Source of the DNA: Aureispira sp963837355
Lineage (GTDB): Bacteria > Bacteroidota > Bacteroidia > Chitinophagales > Saprospiraceae
DNA: 64,000 nt
Assembly (NCBI GenBank): GCA_963837355.1
Contig: CAWIMY010000007.1
Span: forward strand, 310,001-374,000
Direction of reading: 5' to 3'
Shown: one piece after another, positions 54,001 to 61,280 of the stretch
Position numbering within the stretch: the stretch's first letter is position 1
Layout: every line of letters begins with the position of its first letter
Notes under the pieces: generated by a model
Databases searched by the model: none
What the model was told of the DNA's origin: nothing
What the model saw: only the letters and a program-made list of their open reading frames with translations
Program-made: the position numbers and the translations under genes

Positions 54001-54386
54001 TGGATATGAATAGAGGTGTAGAGGAAATGGAGGATGATTACTACTATATGACGGATAACTTGACCCGTATGGTCTTGAATCCTGATGTAACGGTGCGTAC
54101 GCGTGGAGTCATTGAGAAATGTAGCTTCTGTGTACAACGCTTGCAAGAAGGTAAATTGTCTGCCAAAATGGAAGGCCGCAAATTGCGCGACAGCGATGTT
54201 GTTACGGCTTGTGTACAGGCTTGTCCTACTGGTGCGATTATTTTTGGTGACGATAATAATCCTAATAGTGAAGTCTATAAATTGCAGCGTACAGACCGCT
54301 CTTACATTGCCTTAGAAGAAACCAATGTGCGTTCTTCTGTAAATTACCTAATGAAAGTTATCAATAAAGACGAGAATTTCGCGTAA
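51069..54386 (+). CDS. actB: Alternative Complex III subunit ActB, iron-sulfur protein (1105 aa)
   Basis: Periplasmic arm of the quinol:cytochrome c oxidoreductase. Residues 41-61 are a twin-arginine leader (SRRDFLKYMG) ending in a lipobox Cys61 (VASCEVP), so it is exported folded and lipid-anchored. Residues about 65-780 form the molybdopterin-oxidoreductase-like domain, which in ACIII carries no cofactor. Residues about 850-1080 are the Fe-S domain: CTGCGACTVAC (from 858), CQHCDNAPCENVCP, CVGTRYCANNCP and CSFCVQR with CVQACP, the ligands for three 4Fe-4S and one 3Fe-4S clusters. Length is normal for the fused ActB of Bacteroidota. It starts 109 bp after actA; actC follows after 67 bp. Confidence 0.95.
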   Translation: MNKKENKTKVWISAEDLSKQAVEEGNNEFNHTETEETKEHSRRDFLKYMGFSVSAATVASCEVPVKNAIPYVIKPEEIVPGVATYFASAIVQGGDVLPALIKTREGRPIKIEGNPGLATQPTFTAGGTNARGQAAILDLYDTNRVKTPGLVGEYLKAEVITNGIQKKEALGKAVMTWETLDDVVKKGLTGQIRIVTNTSNSPSFNAAVAAFQAQYPGAQWVQYDPISHAAQLDANAQSYGVRALPNYHFQNAMCIVGIEADFLGTWISPVEYSTDYIKNRKLTDEGIKSGAEKAMSTHIQFESRMSLTGSNADHRVLVKPSEWGAAVGMLYTEVANLTGGGSGSLSFTPKFAWKNASKAIKDTAKKLVANNRRSLVVCGINDVNIQQVVNAINKMLGAEGNTLTMTANEHSKQRLGSDAAAAKLVQDMKSGAVNAVIVCNGANPAYDLPGTLAAEFAEAMPKIPMTVSMNLTLDETAAVCKYIAPDHHVLESWGDAEPKKGQLFVVQPTIPQLFNTRAAGESLLVWANKPQTYHDFIKATWKSAVFPAQSEYMLFQSFWNNTLHNGWVKAATVAAPVNVEVLTDVDAPATADVPAPSNNVGSALAALKQGKTGTIEVTLYETVQIGAGQGANNPWLQEMPDPVMRTTWDNFLQIPIRWNGDTAYAALPGLEGLNDLKDGDTVTITVADQQYTLPVFRTFGQMQGTVSIALGYGRTRAGKAGNGVGKNLYPAVKDFSFAALATAPELFGHDDLFACVQMHHTYGLTAKDESGETIMHEYKTGEKKPLNVDEKIDSFQGSLVERSVFFQSTAADVKESIAELKEKRSDYQYLNSKGLYPDREEIYGMAHHWGMTVDLNSCTGCGACTVACMAENNVPVVGKYEVNKVHEMTWLRIDRYFYGNEETPNTVYMPMMCQHCDNAPCENVCPVAATNHSSEGLNQMTYNRCVGTRYCANNCPFKVRRFNWLDYTSADIFPSNEVDMNRGVEEMEDDYYYMTDNLTRMVLNPDVTVRTRGVIEKCSFCVQRLQEGKLSAKMEGRKLRDSDVVTACVQACPTGAIIFGDDNNPNSEVYKLQRTDRSYIALEETNVRSSVNYLMKVINKDENFA

Positions 54387-54453
54387 TTGTCGGTTTGACA
54401 AACGCAGCAACGAAATGTAGATCCAATACAATTCAGATAAAAACATCACTTTT

Positions 54454-55821
54454 ATGAGTACAGTTGTATCAAATGTACGCCCACCATTAGTAACGGGCGG
54501 CAAAACATATCACCAGATCACAGAGGATATCTGTTCACCAACAGAACAACTTCCTGGTGTAGGCTGGGTAGCCTGTTTGTTAGGGGCTTTGGGTCTATTG
54601 GCCTTTGGAGGAATTGCCATGTTTTTCACCCTTTGGTTTGGGATTGGAACTTGGCACTTGAACCGCACCATTGGTTGGGGTTGGGATATCACCAACTTTG
54701 TTTGGTGGGTCGGTATCGGTCACGCAGGAACCTTGATTTCTGCTATTCTATTGCTCTTTCGTCAGAAATGGCGTACTGGGGTAAACCGTGCCGCAGAGGC
54801 GATGACTATTTTTGCCGTTATCTGTGCCGCTCTTTTTCCAGGAATTCACATGGGACGGATGTGGATGGCATTTTTCGTCTTTCCTTATCCTAATACTCGT
54901 GGTCCTTTGTGGGTTAACTTTAACTCTCCACTATTGTGGGATGTATTCGCGATTAGTACTTACTTCACGGTATCGTTGTTATTCTGGTACACGGGTTTAG
55001 TGCCTGATTTTGCGACGATGCGTGACCGCGCTAAGGGATTCAGAAAGAAATTGTACAACTTCCTTTCTATGGGTTGGACAGGTTCTGCGAAGCACTGGCA
55101 ACGTTGGGAGTCTTTATCCCTCGTATTGGCTGGTTTAGCAACGCCTCTAGTATTGTCGGTACACACGATTGTATCCTTTGACTTTGCTACTTCCGTTATT
55201 CCTGGATGGCACACCACGATTTTTCCTCCCTACTTTGTAGCGGGAGCGATCTTCTCTGGTTTTGCGATGGTATGCACCTTGATGATTATCACTAGAGTTA
55301 TTCTGAATTTACAGGATTACATTACTATCGAGCACATTGAGTCGATGAATAAGGTAATCGTTTTGACAGGTTCTATTGTAGGGGTTGCTTATTTGACAGA
55401 GTTATTTGTCGCTTGGTATTCTGGCTACATTTACGAGCAATATGCTTTTTATAATCGTGCCGTTGGGCCGTATTGGTGGGCTTATGCTGCGATGATGACG
55501 TGTAATGTTATCTCTCCCCAGTTCTTTTGGTTCCGCAAGATCCGCCGTTCTATTTTCTGGACATTTGTTTTGTCGATTGTAGTAAACATCGGTATGTGGT
55601 TTGAGCGTTTTGTAATTATTGCAACCACCTTGGCTAGAGACTTTATTCCTTCTAGTTGGAGTTACTATACGCCCTCTTGGGTAGAGGTAGGTATTTACCT
55701 CTTTACTTTTGGATTGTTTGGCACTTTATACTTGATTTTCATGCGTGTTGCTCCTGTAGTAGCTTGTGCAGAGATCAAATCTATCTTGAAATCTTCTGGT
55801 GATCAATATGTAGGCCCTTAA
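54454..55821 (+). CDS. actC: Alternative Complex III subunit ActC, NrfD-like membrane protein (455 aa)
   Basis: Quinol-binding inner-membrane subunit of the NrfD/PsrC group, with about ten membrane helices. Landmarks: WDITNFVWWVGIGHAGTLIS, HMGRMWMAFF, FNSPLLWDVFAISTYF, SVHTIVSFDFATSVIPGWHT, and the later AFYNRAVGPYWWAYAAMMTC. The stop TAA at 55819 follows LKSSGDQYVGP, close to the usual end of the family. The next 67 codons remain open in the same frame (see next entry). Start at 54454 gives the usual 30-residue cytoplasmic N-terminus. Confidence 0.95.
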   Translation: MSTVVSNVRPPLVTGGKTYHQITEDICSPTEQLPGVGWVACLLGALGLLAFGGIAMFFTLWFGIGTWHLNRTIGWGWDITNFVWWVGIGHAGTLISAILLLFRQKWRTGVNRAAEAMTIFAVICAALFPGIHMGRMWMAFFVFPYPNTRGPLWVNFNSPLLWDVFAISTYFTVSLLFWYTGLVPDFATMRDRAKGFRKKLYNFLSMGWTGSAKHWQRWESLSLVLAGLATPLVLSVHTIVSFDFATSVIPGWHTTIFPPYFVAGAIFSGFAMVCTLMIITRVILNLQDYITIEHIESMNKVIVLTGSIVGVAYLTELFVAWYSGYIYEQYAFYNRAVGPYWWAYAAMMTCNVISPQFFWFRKIRRSIFWTFVLSIVVNIGMWFERFVIIATTLARDFIPSSWSYYTPSWVEVGIYLFTFGLFGTLYLIFMRVAPVVACAEIKSILKSSGDQYVGP

Positions 55822-56025
55822 TACGCTGCTTTGACAGGATTGAACAACACAGGCGTACACCACGACGAGGACGACCACTTGACATACTCTTCGGAGGAGC
55901 AAGGTTACACTTCTACCTTAACGGGTACAGATACCGCTACGGCTACTTTGCCTGATGTAGAGGTGGATACAGATACCCGTAGAGAGGAAGAAGATCCTTC
56001 AGACGATGATTTAGACAAGCAATAA
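55822..56025 (+). other. In-frame open tail directly after the actC stop (67 codons)
   Basis: Read in the actC frame after TAA: a His/Asp-rich start (VHHDEDDHL), Thr-rich middle and an acidic end (REEEDPSDDDLDKQ) before TAA at 56023. Codon choice and composition look coding. A separate gene would need a TTG start at 55831 and has no obvious RBS. More likely it is the former C-terminal tail of ActC, cut off by one stop codon, or made by read-through. It could alternatively be a small acidic protein. Confidence 0.5.
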
Positions 56026-56081
56026 AAGCGCATCCCATTAACAATTCTTAGGCAATAGGGCCTATCTAATTATAAAGAAGC

Positions 56082-56615
56082 ATGAAAAGAGTATTAAATA
56101 AAAGGGTTCTATATGGCCTGTACAACGATGAGGTTATCCTAATGGACGCCGTTAAACACATCAAGAAAGAAGACGGCGAAATCATGGATGTCTTTACGCC
56201 CTTCCCTGTACACGGGTTAGATCCTGTACTTGGCCTCAACGAATCTCGTTTGCACATAGCTGGTTTTATCTATGGCTTGACGGGAACAACGCTCGCCTTT
56301 GGCTTTATGTCTTGGGTATTTACACGCGATTGGCCGATCATTTTTGGTGGAAAGCCTTATTTTTCCGTGCCTGCCTTTATTCCGATTACGTTTGAGTTTA
56401 CGGTATTGATGGCAGCAGTGGGAATGGTTATTACGTTTTATTTGGTTTGTGGATTAGGGTTTGGAGTTGAAAATCCTTACTTGGATCCAAGAATTACCGA
56501 TGATAAATTTTGCATCGCTTTTGACGTAACCAACAGTTCTAAACAAGAAGTAGAACGCTTATCTGGTTTGTTGTCTACTACCCATGCAGAAGAAGTAAAC
56601 ACCAAGGACATCTAA
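56082..56615 (+). CDS. actD: Alternative Complex III subunit ActD (DUF3341, 177 aa)
   Basis: Small membrane subunit with two helices (about 61-82 and 105-128). The soluble start has the family pattern YNDEVILMDAVKHIKKEDGE then VFTPFPVHGLDPVLG. ActD closes the periplasm-side or membrane part of ACIII next to ActC; its precise role is not settled. It begins 56 bp after the end of the open tail and 33 bp before actE. Confidence 0.92.
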   Translation: MKRVLNKRVLYGLYNDEVILMDAVKHIKKEDGEIMDVFTPFPVHGLDPVLGLNESRLHIAGFIYGLTGTTLAFGFMSWVFTRDWPIIFGGKPYFSVPAFIPITFEFTVLMAAVGMVITFYLVCGLGFGVENPYLDPRITDDKFCIAFDVTNSSKQEVERLSGLLSTTHAEEVNTKDI

Positions 56616-56648
56616 TATTAACGAGCGAACGATTAATTTAAAATAGCA

Positions 56649-57776
56649 ATGAAAACAATAACAAGTCTATATCCTTTGGCAGCGGTATGCGTAGCAAGTG
56701 TTTTGCTATGGAGCTGTACACGGGCAGGTGGCGAAGAAACAGGGACAGAGTATATGCCTGATATGGCACACTCTATCGCCTACGAAGCTAACCATGACGT
56801 TTATTATTATAACAATACTTGGGGCGACGAGGAAGATTACGAAGCGTATGCACAACCGCGCAAACCCGTCAACGGTACAGTAGCTCGTGGTTACTTGCCC
56901 AACAAATACCAACGCTTGGATGACTTTAGAGAAGTTCCTGAAGAAACCCATGCCGTTGTTCAAGAACGTGTTTGGAATTTGATGAAAGAAGATAGATCTA
57001 TTGTTAATCCTATCCAACCTACTACTAAGGCAGAGCTAGAGCGCACCTTGGCAGAAGGCAAACATATCTACACCATTATGTGTGAGGTTTGTCATGGAGA
57101 AGGATTGAAAGGAAATGGTGTTATTTACAACGAAGGAGAAGGCCCCTATAGCGCTAAGCCTGCGAATTTAGTAGGTGATGAAGCTATCGTTGCGTCGGCT
57201 GATGGTCGTTACTTGAATGCTATCTTACACGGAAAAGGCCAGATGCAATCCCACGCCGACAAAATGTCTCCTTTGGAGCGTTGGAAAGTAATTCACTACA
57301 TCCGTTCTATGCAAGCAGCGGAAGCAGGCGAAGAATACAATCCACTTGCTGGAACAGTGGACAATGGCGCGTTGGATCTAAAAACGGCGTTCTCTAATTT
57401 GCTCGAAAAGCAAAAAGCAGGAGTAGAGGCGGAGGATTTGAAATTGACCTTGAACGATATTTTATACAATACAGGAAAAGCAGAATTGAATCCCAGTTCT
57501 TACAAGACCTTGAACGAATTGGTGAGTATTCTAACCGAATTTTCTACGATCAACATCGAAGTTCAGGGACATACTGATACACAAGGTGACCCTGAAGTAA
57601 ACATGCCTTTGTCAAAAGAGCGCGCTGCTAGTGTAGTAGAGTATTTGGTAGCACAAGGAATCGACAGAAATCGCCTATCTTACAAAGGTTATGGCTCTAC
57701 TATGCCTGTTGCGACCAACGATACCGAGCGCGGCATGGCCTTGAATAGAAGAACAGAGATCAAAATTATCCAATAA
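56649..57776 (+). CDS. actE: ActE monoheme cytochrome c fused to an OmpA peptidoglycan-binding domain (375 aa)
   Basis: Lipoprotein leader (VLLWSCTRAGG, Cys about 19) followed by the ActE pattern (TEYMPDM, then YLPNKYQRLDDF), and a class I cytochrome c domain with CEVCH at 145-149 and a candidate Met ligand in GQMQSHADKMSP. ActE of other organisms usually ends after about 200-230 residues. Here a linker (about 240-265) leads to a full OmpA-C domain (about 267-375): LNDILYNTGKAELN, HTDTQGDPEVNMPLSKERAA, RNRLSYKGYGSTMP and the closing NRRTEIKII, including the Asp and Arg of the diaminopimelate-binding site. The result would tie the respiratory complex to peptidoglycan. No frame break is seen at the join. 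Confidence 0.9.
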   Translation: MKTITSLYPLAAVCVASVLLWSCTRAGGEETGTEYMPDMAHSIAYEANHDVYYYNNTWGDEEDYEAYAQPRKPVNGTVARGYLPNKYQRLDDFREVPEETHAVVQERVWNLMKEDRSIVNPIQPTTKAELERTLAEGKHIYTIMCEVCHGEGLKGNGVIYNEGEGPYSAKPANLVGDEAIVASADGRYLNAILHGKGQMQSHADKMSPLERWKVIHYIRSMQAAEAGEEYNPLAGTVDNGALDLKTAFSNLLEKQKAGVEAEDLKLTLNDILYNTGKAELNPSSYKTLNELVSILTEFSTINIEVQGHTDTQGDPEVNMPLSKERAASVVEYLVAQGIDRNRLSYKGYGSTMPVATNDTERGMALNRRTEIKIIQ

Positions 57777-57841
57777 TAGTAGACCAGCACGTTTTTAGAA
57801 ACCGCAATCTAAGATTAAAACTAGTATAATATTTATATACG

Positions 57842-59590
57842 ATGAGCAATCATAATAACGAAACCTTTGTTTTTGACAGTAAGACCAAGCTCTTTACCAT
57901 CGTGCTGATGGTTATTGGTGCGGTCTGTTTAGGCTGGTCCTATTTTGCTTCAGAGCCAGCGATGAAGCACATGCGCTTCTGGACAAACTTCTTGCAAAAT
58001 TCTGTCTTCTTTACAGGAATTGCCTTTGCGGCTGTTCTATTTATTGCCACGCATGCTCTCGCTTGGGGGGGATGGGTAGCTATGTTCAAACGTATTCCCG
58101 AGGCTATGATGAGCTTCTTGTACATTGGTGCAGGCTTGTTTCTTATTCTTGGAATCGGTATCTATTTGAGTGCAGAAGGAACAGAATTCTTGTACCTGTG
58201 GAATGATGCCGACTACTTAGATCCTCAAGGAGAGCTATTTGATCCTTTGGCCTTTCACAAATCAGCCTTTGTCAATCCTATTGCTTACTTACTAACGGTA
58301 TTGGTAATTGGATCTTGGACCATTTTTGCTTACTTGTTCAGAAAAGTTTCTTTGGAAGAAGATACCACTCCTTACCAAGTAACCGCAGAGAACCCAACCC
58401 CTAAGAATGTAAAACGTACGCGTATCTACGCAGCGGCTTTCTTACCCATCGCTGGTTTCTCTAGTGCTTTTGCCATTTGGCAATGGGTAATGTCTGTAGA
58501 CACGCACTGGTACTCTACCTTGTTTGCTTGGTATGCAACCGTGAGTATGTGGGTAAGTATGTTGGCCATGTGTTTCATGATTATCATTCTACTAAAAAGC
58601 CGAGGCTTGTTGAAAGGTTTTAACGACGAGCACATGCATGATTTGGGTAAATACATCTTCGGATTTAGTGTTTTCTGGACTTACTTATGGTTCTCTCAAT
58701 TCATGTTGATTTGGTATGCTAACAACGGGGAGGAAACGCAATACTTCTTTATCCGTTTTGAGCAATTTAAAGTAGTTTTCTTTGCGAACTTACTCATCAA
58801 CTTTGTACTGCCGTTCTTGATCTTAATGATGAACACTGCCAAGCGTACCTTAGGTACTTTAGGTTTTGTAGCAGGCTTGGTATTTTTTGGACACTGGTTG
58901 GATTTTTACCAAATGATTAAGCCTGGTGTTTGGTACAATTACGAGCACAAGACACACTTGACCCACGCTGGCGGTCATGGTCACGGACACGATGACGAGC
59001 ATCAGCACGGTCCTAATATCCCTGGCGAAGGTGGTAGAGAAACACCCCACAAAGGAGCTGTACACGATACACATGAAAAACACAGTGAAAATACTTACCA
59101 GCTAAACGGAGAACATAACGAACCTAAAGCTGTTTTGACTACTTACCAAGCTGCGCCACAAGAGAACCAGCATGGAGATGACCAACACGGAGATGATCCA
59201 CACAGCCACGCTGGAGAAGGTCATGGTGATGCTCACAACGACGCGTCAACTACCAGTCCTGTTATCAAGGATGTCTATGATCCACAAAATCAAGGCATGG
59301 CTATCGACAACAACATGGCTAGTAACGAGGTCGTAGAAGATACAGAAACCCGTCCAGATGATTACCTAGAACATGAGACGGATGAGGAGCATGCTGCCCC
59401 TCCTTTTGTCTTCGGTGTTCACTTCCCTGGCTTCTTAGAAATCGGTACTTTCCTCGGATTTTTGGGTCTATTTTTGTTTGTTACCTTTACTGTATTGGGT
59501 CGCGCGTCATTATACCCGCCAAACGACCCCTACATCCTTGAAAGTGAGTTTTACGACACTGGAATTGGGCCAGAAAGAGACGCTCACTAA
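57842..59590 (+). CDS. actF: Alternative Complex III subunit ActF with a His/Asp-rich insert (582 aa)
   Basis: Second large membrane subunit, related to ActC, with about ten helices. It contributes to proton translocation and quinol binding. Membrane part residues about 15-360 (for example VMSVDTHWYSTLFAWYATVS). Residues about 365-518 are an insert of low complexity with many His, Asp, Glu and Gly (HGHGHDDEHQHG, GDDQHGDDPHSHAGEGHG). A last helix (FLEIGTFLGFLGLFLFVTFT) and the tail ALYPPNDPYILESE-like end resume the family pattern. The insert lies between the last two helices and would be a soluble loop. The usual loop is much shorter, so the added length is about 130 residues. Confidence 0.92.
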   Translation: MSNHNNETFVFDSKTKLFTIVLMVIGAVCLGWSYFASEPAMKHMRFWTNFLQNSVFFTGIAFAAVLFIATHALAWGGWVAMFKRIPEAMMSFLYIGAGLFLILGIGIYLSAEGTEFLYLWNDADYLDPQGELFDPLAFHKSAFVNPIAYLLTVLVIGSWTIFAYLFRKVSLEEDTTPYQVTAENPTPKNVKRTRIYAAAFLPIAGFSSAFAIWQWVMSVDTHWYSTLFAWYATVSMWVSMLAMCFMIIILLKSRGLLKGFNDEHMHDLGKYIFGFSVFWTYLWFSQFMLIWYANNGEETQYFFIRFEQFKVVFFANLLINFVLPFLILMMNTAKRTLGTLGFVAGLVFFGHWLDFYQMIKPGVWYNYEHKTHLTHAGGHGHGHDDEHQHGPNIPGEGGRETPHKGAVHDTHEKHSENTYQLNGEHNEPKAVLTTYQAAPQENQHGDDQHGDDPHSHAGEGHGDAHNDASTTSPVIKDVYDPQNQGMAIDNNMASNEVVEDTETRPDDYLEHETDEEHAAPPFVFGVHFPGFLEIGTFLGFLGLFLFVTFTVLGRASLYPPNDPYILESEFYDTGIGPERDAH

Positions 59591-59687
59591 CCCAAAGTGG
59601 GGACATTTGCGGCTCAATCGAGACTTTGAATTATAGCATTATTAGTATAATAAAGAAGTTACAAACTTCTGACATAAGAAAATAGAA

Positions 59688-61193
59688 ATGGAATTTATCA
59701 TTGGAGCATTATGTATTGCTTTGTTGACCGTTTTTGTCGTACAAATTGGTAGAGCTAGAGAGCTGGCCTCTATTGTACGCAATGATCCCGCAGAGCAAGA
59801 CGAAATCAACAAATTTCACACGGGTTTAGGAATGGTCTTCATGGTATCGTTCATGATTACCTGTGTGGTGTCTTTTATTTATTACATTCCTACAACATTG
59901 GGATGGGGACCAAACACAGCGGCATCCTTGCACGGGCCTGAGGTGGACTATATGTTCAACTTGACCTTGTTCTTTTGCGCCATCGTGTTTTTCTTGACGC
60001 ACATCGCGTTGTTTTGGTTTGCTTGGAAATACAAAGGCAAGCAAGGTAAACTCGGTTTGTACTGGGCACACAACGATACCTTAGAGATGGTTTGGATGAT
60101 TGTTCCTGCTGTTGTAATGACTTTCCTAGTAGTAGGAGGTTTGCAGGCTTGGAATATGATCATGACGGATTTACCCGAAGACCACGTAAGTGTCTTGTTG
60201 CCACAAAACGAAAAAGAGTTTATCGAGATTGAAGCAACAGGCGCGCAGTTTTTATGGTTCTTGCGTTACCCTGGTCGCGATGGAAAAATCGGTACAAAGT
60301 ACTTTACTCAAATTAACAGTGATAACCCTGTAGGGCAGATTTGGACAGATGAGAAGAACTTGGATGACTTTATGACGACTGAAATCGTTCTACCTGTTGG
60401 TAAACCTGTGCGTGTACGAATCACGGCACGTGACGTATTACACAACTTTTACATTCGCGATATGCGGGTAAAAACAGACGCTGTACCAGGTATGCCTACT
60501 TATTTTAACTTTACGCCAACGGTAACGACCGATTCTATGCGTAGAAGATTGAGTAAACAACCAGAATGGCAAGTACCTTCAAGAACGGACGAAACAAAGA
60601 TGCGTTGGGAGGTGTTTAATTACGAACTAGCTTGCGCAGAATTGTGCGGACGCGGTCATTATAGTATGAAGAACTTAGTGAAGATCGTAAGCGAAGAAGA
60701 ATACTTGGCTTGGGTTGATAAAAGCGAAGGTGGAAAATTAGAAGAAGTAACCGATACCGTAAGCGGCGAAGTGCTAGTCAATTACTTACCAGGTTCTGCC
60801 AAGTCACAATACTTTAGCAAAATCAACGGAAAAGGAGGCGAAGAGCCTTTGAAAGCAATGACTGCGGATTACGAACGCTTGATCGAAAACAAAGTACGCG
60901 TAAATCGCTACATGGATCAAGTAATCGAAGCCCGATTAGCAGCAGAATATGGTTCTGATTTGTACAAAAGCGCCAACGACGCGATGCTCAAATTGAAGCC
61001 TATCTTGAGAACTGTCCGTATCACTAATGATATCAAAATTTCTAACGCTAAATTGCAAGAAGCAATCGCCGTGGCAGGGACGTTCAGAGCAGTGCAAGCT
61101 GCTGCCGCTGCACAAGCCGAAGCTGCGACTACTCCTGCAACAACCGTCACCGACAACACTGCTGTTGACGCTGTAACAGATGGCGCAAGTTAA
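59688..61193 (+). CDS. coxB: Cytochrome c oxidase subunit II with C-terminal extension (501 aa)
   Basis: Carries the CuA electron-entry site of the aa3 oxidase. Three hydrophobic segments at about 1-20, 45-65 and 90-110 plus a fourth near 138-155 are seen, then the periplasmic cupredoxin domain. CuA ligands are present: His252 in VLHNFYIRD, then Cys316, Cys320, His324 and Met327 in CAELCGRGHYSM. Residues after about 340 extend the protein by roughly 160 residues: a helical part (VRVNRYMDQVIEARLAAEYG) and an Ala/Thr-rich tail. Ordinary subunit II ends soon after CuA. No heme c motif is fused. coxA follows after 87 bp. Confidence 0.93.
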   Translation: MEFIIGALCIALLTVFVVQIGRARELASIVRNDPAEQDEINKFHTGLGMVFMVSFMITCVVSFIYYIPTTLGWGPNTAASLHGPEVDYMFNLTLFFCAIVFFLTHIALFWFAWKYKGKQGKLGLYWAHNDTLEMVWMIVPAVVMTFLVVGGLQAWNMIMTDLPEDHVSVLLPQNEKEFIEIEATGAQFLWFLRYPGRDGKIGTKYFTQINSDNPVGQIWTDEKNLDDFMTTEIVLPVGKPVRVRITARDVLHNFYIRDMRVKTDAVPGMPTYFNFTPTVTTDSMRRRLSKQPEWQVPSRTDETKMRWEVFNYELACAELCGRGHYSMKNLVKIVSEEEYLAWVDKSEGGKLEEVTDTVSGEVLVNYLPGSAKSQYFSKINGKGGEEPLKAMTADYERLIENKVRVNRYMDQVIEARLAAEYGSDLYKSANDAMLKLKPILRTVRITNDIKISNAKLQEAIAVAGTFRAVQAAAAAQAEAATTPATTVTDNTAVDAVTDGAS

Positions 61194-61280
61194 GAGTACC
61201 ATAAGAATACCAAATTAGACGTTTTAGTCATACACAAGATATACAGTTATTAGTCTTTAACTAATTAAAAAGAAGCTATC

